Part shown: one piece after another, positions 36,283 to 45,052 of the stretch
Position numbering within the stretch: position 1 is the first letter of the stretch
How the letters are laid out: each line of letters begins with the position of its first letter
Source of the DNA: Caldithrix sp964598255
GTDB taxonomy: Bacteria; Calditrichota; Calditrichia; Calditrichales; Calditrichaceae
Length of the DNA stretch: 64,000 nucleotides
Direction: 5' to 3'
Assembly: GCA_964598255.1 (NCBI GenBank)
Contig: CAZRBA010000037.1
Location: 61,920-125,919, forward strand
Position numbers and translations under genes: made by a program
The notes under the pieces: model-generated
Database searches by the model: none
Told to the model about the DNA's origin: nothing
The model's input: the letters and a program-made list of their open reading frames with translations, nothing else

Positions 36283-38015
36283 GTTTCAACAACCGTTTTG
36301 TTTTGTTCGTTTTTCGTAGTAAAGAATTTTACCAGGCCTTCTACGACTATCCATAAAACAAGTAAAATAATAATACCATTAACCGACAGCAATAATATCT
36401 TTTTAGAAGTAAAAAAACGGGCTTCATTCATACTGCTGGCCCAAAAGGTCATAATGGCCATAAATAATGCAGGTAAGCCCGAAACAAGCCACTTCCATCC
36501 GCCCTTGGAACGCAAATACAGCGTAATAACAATTAAGGCCAAAGCGGATAATGTTTGATTCACCGCACCGAACATAGGCCACAATGTTAAGGCTCCTGCT
36601 CCGTTAGCGCCGTTAGCAAAGGCAAGCAAACCTGCCAAAATAACGGCTAAAGCCGTTGCCGGATAGCGTTTGCTAAAAACAGGTGCCTTTAGGTCAATGG
36701 CAATCTCACTGATAATGTAACGCTGAATTCGTGTTGCTGTATCTAATGTTGTGCCTGCAAACGAGGCGACAAATACCCCCATGATAACAATTGCAATATT
36801 TTTAGGAATTCCCAATGCCGTAATAAAATTGGCTGCTCCCGTTACAAATGCTGCTATTTTGCTTCCCAATCCGGCCGCTGCCGTCCAAGAAGCATAATGG
36901 GTATTCCAAGCTTGCAAGCCGAACAAAGTTTGTCCCGATTTAGTGACATACCCCAAACCGATACCCGCACCCACAGCAGCAATAACCAGAGTGGCTAATG
37001 CCCCTTCCATAAGCATGGAGCCGTATCCGACAAACAATGCATCATTTTCGTTACGCACCTGTTTGGAAGATGTTCCCGAAGCTACCAGCGAATGGAAACC
37101 GGAAATAGCACCACAAGCTATAGTGATAAACAAAAAAGGCCACATAGGAGGTGCTTCGGGCGGCTTTAACTGTAAAGCCGGTGCAACCATGGTCAAATGC
37201 CCGCCGAAGGAAGCGGCAATAATTCCGGCAAACATGAGTAACATAGCGATGAGCAATTGGTACGCGTTAATAAAATCCCGTGGCTGTAAAAGTGTTGTAA
37301 CGGGCAATACAGAAGCGAAAAAGGCATAAATTAACAAAATAACGGTCCAAATTCCGGTAGGCGGGATGCCCCATACGGGCGGCATTTTCACAGGCAAGTA
37401 GGCCCCTAATATCATGGAAGCGTACATGGTAATAACGGCGATAATAGACCATAAGAAAACGTTTTTTTGTTTATGATAAATAAGATACCCCAAATACATG
37501 GCAATGGGAATTTGTAGCCAAACCGGTAATACCGCCGAAGGAAACGTATCGAAAATTATGGCTATTACCAAACCGAAAATGGCAATAACAATCCACAATG
37601 TTAAAAAAACGATAATAAAAAAGAAAAATTTGGTTCGCGGATTAATGTATTTGGCCGTAAATTCCGAAATAGATTTTCCCTGATTGCGCATGGAAATAAC
37701 CAGCGCTCCGAAATCATGTACGGCGCCCATAATAACGGACCCCAGGAAAACCCAGATTAAAGCCGGAACCCATCCCCAAATAATGGCAATGGCCGGCCCT
37801 ACAATCGGTCCGGTCCCAGCAATGGAGGTAAAATGATGGCCAAAAATAATTTCTTTTTTGGTAGGCACATAGTCAACACCGTCTTCAAATTGTTTGGACG
37901 GAACCGTTGCCTTATTGTTTAATTTAAAAATAAATCGCGCGAGATATTTCCCGTAAAGATGATACATTAAAATGTAACCGCTAAAAGTAACCGCAACGAT
38001 TAATAGGGTTTCCAT
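36279..38015 (-). CDS. cstA: Carbon starvation protein A family transporter
   Basis: 578 residues with about 16 hydrophobic membrane segments. Diagnostic stretches are FGHHFTSIAGTGPIVGPA near residue 58, HDFGALVISMRNQGKSI and GFHSLVASGTSSKQ near 310. The family imports pyruvate and/or peptides, mainly on starvation. It is the first gene of a three-gene set with a small protein and an ArsA-like ATPase. No CRP-type site is evident upstream. Confidence 0.95.
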   Translation of the reverse strand: METLLIVAVTFSGYILMYHLYGKYLARFIFKLNNKATVPSKQFEDGVDYVPTKKEIIFGHHFTSIAGTGPIVGPAIAIIWGWVPALIWVFLGSVIMGAVHDFGALVISMRNQGKSISEFTAKYINPRTKFFFFIIVFLTLWIVIAIFGLVIAIIFDTFPSAVLPVWLQIPIAMYLGYLIYHKQKNVFLWSIIAVITMYASMILGAYLPVKMPPVWGIPPTGIWTVILLIYAFFASVLPVTTLLQPRDFINAYQLLIAMLLMFAGIIAASFGGHLTMVAPALQLKPPEAPPMWPFLFITIACGAISGFHSLVASGTSSKQVRNENDALFVGYGSMLMEGALATLVIAAVGAGIGLGYVTKSGQTLFGLQAWNTHYASWTAAAGLGSKIAAFVTGAANFITALGIPKNIAIVIMGVFVASFAGTTLDTATRIQRYIISEIAIDLKAPVFSKRYPATALAVILAGLLAFANGANGAGALTLWPMFGAVNQTLSALALIVITLYLRSKGGWKWLVSGLPALFMAIMTFWASSMNEARFFTSKKILLLSVNGIIILLVLWIVVEGLVKFFTTKNEQNKTVVET

Positions 38016-38167
38016 AACGCAACTCCATTTTTAAATGAACGCGAACGGTATTCTTATGCAATTAAATTTAATCAATATTCAAAATAATGTAAAATTACCA
38101 CAACAACAAAAAAGCTATCTACCCCTGTCTTTTAATCGCCGTTATAAACCGGCCTTTACTCTAAACA

Positions 38168-39649
38168 CTATTTCAGTATATGAGTGGCATTCAAATTCCA
38201 AATTAAAGGCAAGATAAACTTAATCATCAATGTTACCAGTACGGTCATAATCAAATCCAAAATCAACCCGATTTTAGCCATTTGCGGTATGGTCATGTAA
38301 TGCGTTCCGAAAACGATGGCATTAGGAGGTGTTGCTACGGGTAACATAAAAGCCAGCGAAGCCGAAATGGTCGCCGCAATAATCAAAATAAACGGATGAA
38401 TATGAATGGCCATGGCCACACCGGCGACAACTGGAATGAGCATGGCCGCCGTAGCCGTGTTTGAGGTAACCTCGGTTAATGCAATAGAAAGAATAACCAC
38501 GATTAAGATAATTAACAGAATATTAAGGCTTTGCAACGAAACCAACTGCATCCCGATCCATTTGGAAAGCCCACTTACTTCAAAGCCTTTAGCCAGAGCC
38601 AAACCACCTCCGAAAAGAAAAATAACATCCCAAGGCAAGCGTGTGGCCGACTTCCAGTCCAGCACAAAAATGCCTTTTTGCCAATCTACTGGAATCATAA
38701 ACAAAATGGCTGCGCCGCTCATGGCGATAGTAGAATCTTTTATCATTTTGGGCATCCCGGGAATAAAGCCATGCGAAATCCACAAAAATACCACAATGCC
38801 AAATACGATAAGAACCCACCGTTCGGCCTTTTGCATTTTACCTAAATTTTTAATTTGTTTCTCTAATAACGCTTTGCCTCCGGGCAGCCGCTTTATTTCC
38901 GGCGGTGCGGCAAACTTCACCAGATAATACCAGGTTAAGGCAAGCATTATAACCGATAAAGGAACGCCAAAGAGCATCCATTGTACAAAAGAAACCGGTA
39001 CATGGTAGGTTTGTTCGATAAAACCCGCCAAAATGGTATTGGGCGGCGTTCCGATAATGGTGGCTACCCCGCCTATAGAAGCAGCATAGGCAATGCCCAA
39101 CATTAACGCCAAACCAAATTTAAACCGCGTAGGACGTGTGTCGATATTCAAATCCTTGTTATGCTCGATGAAATCTATCGTTTCGTTTAACACCGCTAAC
39201 CCGATGGGGACCATCATCATGGTTGTGGCCGTATTACTGATCCACATGGAAAGAAAAGCCGTAGCCACCATAAATCCCAAAATAATGCGGTTGCTACTGA
39301 AGCCCACAAACCGAATAGTGTGTAAGGCAATTCTGCGATGCAAATTCCATTTTTCCATGGCAATGGCAATCATAAAACCGCCCAAAAACAAAAAAATGAG
39401 ATGATGGGCATAAGGGGCGCAACTCTCTTTGGCACTCATAATGCCTAAAATGGGAAATAATGCGGTTGGTAATAAAGCGGTTGCCGGGATGGGGACGGCT
39501 TCCGTAATCCACCAAATTACCATTAAAGTTGCCACAGCAGCTACTTTTACTCCTGCAGCCGATAGTCCTGCGGACGGTGGCAAAAAACCGACAAACAGAG
39601 CTAAAATCGGTCCGGCAAAAAAGCCAATTTTTTGACGTAGGGTGTACAT
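38168..39649 (-). CDS. SLC13/DASS family sodium:anion symporter
   Basis: 493 residues with about 12 membrane segments. The signatures are MWISNTATTMMMVPIGLAV (SNT motif, first sodium/substrate site) near residue 130, SIGGVATIIGTPPNTI, and LTEVTSNTATAAMLIPV (second SNT) near 395. The family takes up dicarboxylates, citrate, phosphate or sulfate with sodium. The SNT-type sites favour dicarboxylates but the exact substrate is not readable. It has AGGAG before the ATG and its own likely promoter. Confidence 0.92.
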   Translation of the reverse strand: MYTLRQKIGFFAGPILALFVGFLPPSAGLSAAGVKVAAVATLMVIWWITEAVPIPATALLPTALFPILGIMSAKESCAPYAHHLIFLFLGGFMIAIAMEKWNLHRRIALHTIRFVGFSSNRIILGFMVATAFLSMWISNTATTMMMVPIGLAVLNETIDFIEHNKDLNIDTRPTRFKFGLALMLGIAYAASIGGVATIIGTPPNTILAGFIEQTYHVPVSFVQWMLFGVPLSVIMLALTWYYLVKFAAPPEIKRLPGGKALLEKQIKNLGKMQKAERWVLIVFGIVVFLWISHGFIPGMPKMIKDSTIAMSGAAILFMIPVDWQKGIFVLDWKSATRLPWDVIFLFGGGLALAKGFEVSGLSKWIGMQLVSLQSLNILLIILIVVILSIALTEVTSNTATAAMLIPVVAGVAMAIHIHPFILIIAATISASLAFMLPVATPPNAIVFGTHYMTIPQMAKIGLILDLIMTVLVTLMIKFILPLIWNLNATHILK

Positions 39650-39682
39650 GACAGAAATCTCCTACTTATTTTTCGATAAAAG

Positions 39683-39711
39683 TATATACAAAAACAATAA
39701 AAACAATGCAA
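39683..39711 (-). promoter_or_regulatory. Candidate promoter of the anion symporter gene
   Basis: On the minus strand TTGCAT (-35-like) and TATATA (-10-like) are separated by 17 bases, and the -10 lies about 35 bases before the ATG. Sequence match is moderate and the region is AT-rich, so this is a proposal only. Confidence 0.4.
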
Positions 39712-39960
39712 CGCTTTGGTGTTAATTAAAAAAATTAAAATATTAAATATATAAACAACGTTTTGCTTTTAAAAATAGCCAATTTTATATGTCTTTTGTA
39801 CGATGGAGTAAAAAAATAAAAAAATTACGTTTAAAAACAAAGATGGTACATTTTTAATACGGTAGGGGACAGACAGCAATTATTTCCGCGAAAGGCAGCC
39901 GTTTCTCTGCCCAAAAAGTAATAAAACTTCAACGTTCTGCTTAAAGGAACGCGGAATTAA

Positions 39961-39997
39961 AAATCCCGCAATTCATTAAATTTGATTTGCGGGATTT
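39961..39997 (-). terminator. Rho-independent terminator after the PD40 lipoprotein
   Basis: Perfect 11-bp inverted repeat AAATCCCGCAA / TTGCGGGATTT with a 15-base loop, followed on the minus strand by a T-rich tract. It begins about 25 bases after the stop at 40022. Confidence 0.82.
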
Positions 39998-40021
39998 AAA
40001 TCGACGAATTTTCGTTTTTAT

Positions 40022-41380
40022 TTATTCGTTTTCTTCTAAAACACTAATGGTTTTATCTACTCTCTGAATCAAATCGCTAAGGCTCACCGTACTCGCCGGA
40101 CGATTCAAATCCATTAAGTACAAATCGTAATTCCCGTTACGATTGCTATGAAAAACTATTTTGGTACCGTCAGGAGAAAAAACGGGATTCAAGTCATCGG
40201 CTGGATTGGATGTCAGGCGCTGCTGAGCGGATCCATCATCGTTCATCATGTAAATTTCAAAATTACCGTCACGATCGGAAAAGAAGGTTACTTTATCTCC
40301 GGAATTGGAAATATCGGGCGAAACGTCATTTATTCCCGGATTAAAGGTAATTTGTTTGATTTCTTTTGTGCGTAAATTCATTTTATAAATGGCATAGGAT
40401 CCCGAGCGGTTGGAATCGAAGATTACTTCGCCTTCTTCGTCGCTGCTGCCTGGGAATAATTGAGGGCTTCCTTCATTGGAATCATCATTGGTAAGTGCAA
40501 GCTGAAAACGTCCGGTATTTTCCATGACAAATATATCGCTGTGCAATTCGTAAAACGGAACGTCCTCACGCAAATCATTCCGTTGAGATACAAAGGTAAT
40601 AAATTTGCCGGAAAACGAATAGCGCGGGCGCCAGTCATCCGAACCGTTGCGCGTCAAATTTTCTTCCTGATGGGTATTTAAATCCATAACAAAGATATCG
40701 CGTAATTTCTGGTCGAAATCAACATCACGATGATCATCGGCCGTGGAAGTGTACACGATATGCGTGCCGTCCGGTGAAAAAGACGGGTTTTCCTCGTGTG
40801 CCGGCGTATCGGTTACCTGCTGGGTTTCACCTGTGGTCAAATCGTAAATAAACAAATCCCAATTGCCATTAACATCGGCCTGGTAAATGATTTTGTTGCC
40901 GTCCGGTGAAAACGAACCGAAGGCCTCCTGAGCATCGGTGGCTACAATAGGTGTATCTTGAAAGGTGTCCACAAAATAAGGCATAATACGATCCACATAA
41001 TTAGGGCCGTCCGCGCCTTCCAAAACCGATTTAAACGTTTTGAAGGCTCTTAATTTGTCTCCGGATTTCAAAGCAATTTCACCATATTGATATTTTACTT
41101 CAGAGTTATTCGGATCGATTTTTAAGGCGCCTTCCAACACTTTCATGGCTTCCAGATTGTGGCCGTTTTCAAAATAAATATTAGCCAACTGCTGGCGGTA
41201 CTCCATATTGTTGGGGTTTTTCTTGATTTGCTTTTGCAGCATTTCAATTTTTGCCTTTACATGCGCATCGGCCTCCCCAACGGTTGGCACTTCGCCCGGC
41301 CCGCCTTTTTTAGAACCGGAGCAGGCAAAAATAAACAGGACTAAAAAAAGAATACCGAAGTATTTGCTTAGGTGTAGCAT
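40022..41380 (-). CDS. Lipoprotein with TPR and TolB-like PD40 propeller repeats
   Basis: About 452 residues. A signal peptide ends in a lipobox Phe-Ala-Cys near residue 20. Two to three TPR-type helical repeats follow (about 45-125), then a six-unit beta-propeller made of PD40 repeats of the form SFSPDGTHIVYTS and VFSPDGTKIVFHSNRNGNYDLYLM (about 135-430). Propellers of this type bind peptides or other envelope proteins, as in TolB and PorE-like proteins. I place the start at the ATG with GAGGAG six bases upstream. It starts 9 bases after the stop of the giant TPR gene, so they are one operon. Confidence 0.87.
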   Translation of the reverse strand: MLHLSKYFGILFLVLFIFACSGSKKGGPGEVPTVGEADAHVKAKIEMLQKQIKKNPNNMEYRQQLANIYFENGHNLEAMKVLEGALKIDPNNSEVKYQYGEIALKSGDKLRAFKTFKSVLEGADGPNYVDRIMPYFVDTFQDTPIVATDAQEAFGSFSPDGNKIIYQADVNGNWDLFIYDLTTGETQQVTDTPAHEENPSFSPDGTHIVYTSTADDHRDVDFDQKLRDIFVMDLNTHQEENLTRNGSDDWRPRYSFSGKFITFVSQRNDLREDVPFYELHSDIFVMENTGRFQLALTNDDSNEGSPQLFPGSSDEEGEVIFDSNRSGSYAIYKMNLRTKEIKQITFNPGINDVSPDISNSGDKVTFFSDRDGNFEIYMMNDDGSAQQRLTSNPADDLNPVFSPDGTKIVFHSNRNGNYDLYLMDLNRPASTVSLSDLIQRVDKTISVLEENE

Positions 41381-41389
41381 GGCCACTCC

Positions 41390-44300
41390 TCACTGTATCT
41401 GTTTGATACGTTTCTCTGCATCTCGTTTTAATACCAAATCTATGCCAGGACGTTTGATGATTTCTTTATACATGCGTATGGCATCATCAATACGTCCCAA
41501 TTTTTCATAACATTGGCCGGAATAATACAACGCACTGGCTTCCCATTGCAATTTGGTTTTTTTGGATAACAAGGGAATTTTAACGAATTCCGCAATAGCA
41601 TCTTCGTAACGTCCGGCTTTTAGCAGGGCTTCGCCAATATAAAATTGTATTTCCGGTTCACGTTCGGCATCGGCTTCCACTTTAATTGATTTTAAATAAT
41701 CGACTGCTTTTTGGAATTGGTTTAGGTTCATATATGCCCTGGCGATAATAATTTTTTTATCCAGCCGATCGGGAGCTTCCGGAAACTTTTGTAAATACGA
41801 ACGGGCCATGGCCTGAGCCGCATCCCAGAAGCCAGTTAACGAATAGACCTTTATTAAGTTGGTCATTATGTTGGCTTGCAGGTGACAGCCCTGACAATAA
41901 TCCAACGCCTTTTTGAACATGGCGATGGAGGCATCGTATTTTTCGGATCGAAAATACAAAGAACCAAGCGTGTTATATACGCCGGGCAACTGATTGCTAT
42001 TCGGGTACTTTTCGGCAAAACCGGTTAATATTTTAAGTGCTTCTTTTTGCTTATTGAGTGTAATAAGCACCAAAGCGTTAAAATATTCCGCATCATCCAC
42101 ATATTCGGTCGATTTGTACTTTTTCTTTACCCTGGAAAAATATTTTTGTGCTTTATTGAAATTTTTGGACAAACGATAATAGTTTCCGAGTTCCAGATAG
42201 AATTGGGCCAAAACGTTTTTCTTTTGCGGATAACTTTTTTTATACGTGGCAATCAGCGTATTTACCTGTGTTACTTTTCCCTGCCGTATAAGTGCAATAA
42301 TATATTTCGCAGCAATTTCACTTTTAAGTTGCGCTTCATTTAAATGTTTTAAAGCCGTGGCATACAAGCGAGCCGCTTCGGGGTAATTTTGCTGCATAAA
42401 ATAAATATCTCCGGCCTTTATAACAGCCTGAGCAAACAATTTTCCATCGCTGTCGGAAACGGCTTTGTAATTTTCGCGGGCCAAATAGTACTGACCGTCT
42501 TTATAATATAAATTGCCTAAGGCAAAATGGGCCTGATCGCTATAATTGCCTTTGGGAACTAACATCAAATAAAGACGATAATAGTGAATAGCCGGTTTAG
42601 GCGTTCCGTTAAGTGCGTATGCCTTGGCCAAAAAATAGATATCCTGAAAAACCGTGGGCGGTTGAAATTCTTTTAATAAAATAAAATCATTCAAAAAAAC
42701 CGAACGAATGCTGTTTTGCAAAAAGGCAATAGCCTGCCGGTACTGCCCTGCCTTAAGATAGATATCTCCCATATAGGTACGACTGCGCTGGGCAATTTCG
42801 GAATAATAAAAATAGGTCGTTAAATTTTCATACGCATGAATCGCCTGGTCGTACTGACCGCTCGATTGGTAAATTTGCAGCAAATCATTAAGGGCAAGCG
42901 CTGCTTCGTTACTAAACATGTAGCGGCTGATAAGTTGTTGTAAATATTGTTGGGCTTCTTCGGGATTGCTTTGTAATTCAAGACGCGCCAAACTCAGTAA
43001 ATAACCGGGCATCCGCGGCGAATCAGGAAAAGAAGCAATTAACTTTTTAAAATAGGCAATGCTTTGGGCGGTGTAAGAAGAATCGAACGCCATATCCAAA
43101 GCCAAACTACGCATCCACTCTTCGCGCAGGGGGCTGGTCGGATATTTTTGAATTAAGGCTTCGACTAATTTTTTTTCTTTGGCCAAATCGGTCGTATCGG
43201 CTTTGAGCGTCGTTTTAATTAAAAGCCAGGCACTTTCGTCAGGACGGCTGCACGTGCTGCTGTGGATTACGGCCTGCCTAAATTGTTGTGTTGCCAAATT
43301 TAAATAATTCTTACCCGACCCCGCTCCGGAATACTGAGCAAATTCCATCATTTTTAAATATGTTTTACCCAAATAAAGATGTACATCGCCTTGATTGCTG
43401 CTGTCTAATTTCAGAGTATTTTGAAACTGTTCTTCCGCTTTGCCGTAATTTTTTAAATCATTAAAATAAACTTTACCGAGTCGAAACGAAAGATTTGCTT
43501 TTTGCAAACGATTGGCCGTTAAAAAATCACCTAATAATCCTGCCAAATGATTGATGGCCACATCTTGCTTTACCAGAACAAAATTCTTAAGAAATTGCTG
43601 ATGTTTTTCCGCTTCGGGCATGTATTTAGAAGCATTGAATTCGTGAATTAATTTATTGAAATAATATTCGGCTTCCTTGGCTTCTCCCATTTTTTCGTGC
43701 GCCAAGGCCACATAATAGAGTATGTCGTCTTTGTCTTTAAACCGGTCTTGACGTAAAAGAAACGGTTGGCCCACACTGATAATTTCGGCCCATTGTTTTT
43801 TTTGTGCCAAAATATAGAGCAATCGGGCCGTTAAAGCAGCTTTTTCCTTAAAGTCGGTGATTTTGGACAAACGCTGATAAATAGAAGAAGACGCTTGCTG
43901 GAAATAATGGTATTGGCTAAGCCAATTCAAATAAATTTTATAAACCTGATGAAAAACAAGCTGGTTCTGTTGTTTGTATTTTTTTACCTCTTGGCCCAAA
44001 ACCGTAATAGCTTCGGAAATAAAATTCTGTTTTTTAAAGCAAAGTGCTCGCTTTAAGGCCAAAATGAGCGCAAGGGAATCCTGATCGGTATGCACCTTTT
44101 TATATTGTGATTCGGCCGCCTTGTAATTGGCATCAAGATAATAAATATCACCCAAAAGATAGCGCATATTGTTGCGGATTTCCTTATCCGTTTGGGCGCT
44201 AAGTTGTGCTGTTAACAATTTAATAGCCGGTGCGTATTTTGCTTCCTGAATATCGATTTTGCCCAATCGGATGGCGCTTAATCCGGCATAACGACTTTTA

Positions 44301-45025
44301 GGGGCAAGTGCCACCGCTTTTTTAAATTCCTGCCGTGCTTTTTCGACAAAGCCCAATTGGGTGTCGATCTCACCTTCAATTAAATGCGCTTCGGCCAGAA
44401 TAGCCATGTTATCGCTTTGGATTTGAAATGCTTTGTCCAGCAATTTGCGCGCTTCGTCCAAACGTTCCAATAAAAACAGAACCTTGGCTTTTTTCACCAA
44501 AGCAGGTAGATATTGGGCCGAAGTCGGATAGCGTTCGATAATCACCGTAAACAACTGCCGTGCCTTATCCGTATTGTGCAATTGGTTTAAATAAATGAGT
44601 GCGGCTTTAAATACGGCTTGCGCAGCACGGGTATCGGTTGGGTACAATACCCGTAACGATTCGTAAGCGCGGGCAGCTTCTTTGTAATTTCCTGTTTTTT
44701 CGGCACAATCGCCTACTAAAAACCAGGCCTCCGGTGCAAAAGGACTTTTGGGATATTCCAGAGCAAGCGATTGAAATTCGGCTCGTGCTTTGGCAAATTC
44801 TTTTATTTTGTAAAGAGCCATTCCCGCATAATATTTGGCGTCATCCACTTTGTCGCTATTGGGATAGTTATTGTAAAATTTAATAAATTGCTGCGCCGCC
44901 AAATCATAAAATTCTTGTTTGTACAATTTAAGCGGGTAGGAAAAATCTTCGCTTTCGCGGTTTTGCGCCTGTACAAAGCCTGCTACGATTAAAGTTAACA
45001 GAATGTACGTAATGATTTTGCTCAT
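41390..45025 (-). CDS. Giant tetratricopeptide-repeat exported protein
   Basis: About 1,211 residues. Signal peptide (about 1-21, ending VQAQ), then an almost unbroken solenoid of TPR units to the C-terminus. Typical units are AKYYAGMALYKIKEFAKARAEF and YYSGQCYEKLGRIDDAIRMY. This resembles an enlarged YbgF/BamD-like scaffold rather than an enzyme. It is translated just ahead of the lipoprotein with PD40 repeats, and the pair may form an envelope complex. ATG preceded by GTGAG is chosen as start. Confidence 0.87.
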   Translation of the reverse strand: MSKIITYILLTLIVAGFVQAQNRESEDFSYPLKLYKQEFYDLAAQQFIKFYNNYPNSDKVDDAKYYAGMALYKIKEFAKARAEFQSLALEYPKSPFAPEAWFLVGDCAEKTGNYKEAARAYESLRVLYPTDTRAAQAVFKAALIYLNQLHNTDKARQLFTVIIERYPTSAQYLPALVKKAKVLFLLERLDEARKLLDKAFQIQSDNMAILAEAHLIEGEIDTQLGFVEKARQEFKKAVALAPKSRYAGLSAIRLGKIDIQEAKYAPAIKLLTAQLSAQTDKEIRNNMRYLLGDIYYLDANYKAAESQYKKVHTDQDSLALILALKRALCFKKQNFISEAITVLGQEVKKYKQQNQLVFHQVYKIYLNWLSQYHYFQQASSSIYQRLSKITDFKEKAALTARLLYILAQKKQWAEIISVGQPFLLRQDRFKDKDDILYYVALAHEKMGEAKEAEYYFNKLIHEFNASKYMPEAEKHQQFLKNFVLVKQDVAINHLAGLLGDFLTANRLQKANLSFRLGKVYFNDLKNYGKAEEQFQNTLKLDSSNQGDVHLYLGKTYLKMMEFAQYSGAGSGKNYLNLATQQFRQAVIHSSTCSRPDESAWLLIKTTLKADTTDLAKEKKLVEALIQKYPTSPLREEWMRSLALDMAFDSSYTAQSIAYFKKLIASFPDSPRMPGYLLSLARLELQSNPEEAQQYLQQLISRYMFSNEAALALNDLLQIYQSSGQYDQAIHAYENLTTYFYYSEIAQRSRTYMGDIYLKAGQYRQAIAFLQNSIRSVFLNDFILLKEFQPPTVFQDIYFLAKAYALNGTPKPAIHYYRLYLMLVPKGNYSDQAHFALGNLYYKDGQYYLARENYKAVSDSDGKLFAQAVIKAGDIYFMQQNYPEAARLYATALKHLNEAQLKSEIAAKYIIALIRQGKVTQVNTLIATYKKSYPQKKNVLAQFYLELGNYYRLSKNFNKAQKYFSRVKKKYKSTEYVDDAEYFNALVLITLNKQKEALKILTGFAEKYPNSNQLPGVYNTLGSLYFRSEKYDASIAMFKKALDYCQGCHLQANIMTNLIKVYSLTGFWDAAQAMARSYLQKFPEAPDRLDKKIIIARAYMNLNQFQKAVDYLKSIKVEADAEREPEIQFYIGEALLKAGRYEDAIAEFVKIPLLSKKTKLQWEASALYYSGQCYEKLGRIDDAIRMYKEIIKRPGIDLVLKRDAEKRIKQIQ

Positions 45026-45052
45026 AGAACTCACTAATTATTGGTTCACAAA

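Larger units (their letters stand above)
39650..40021. other. Spacer between symporter and PD40 lipoprotein genes
   Basis: About 370 bases, AT-rich. It contains a candidate promoter for the symporter at its left end and a terminator for the lipoprotein gene at its right end. The middle part (about 39720-39950) shows nothing I can name. Confidence 0.6.
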
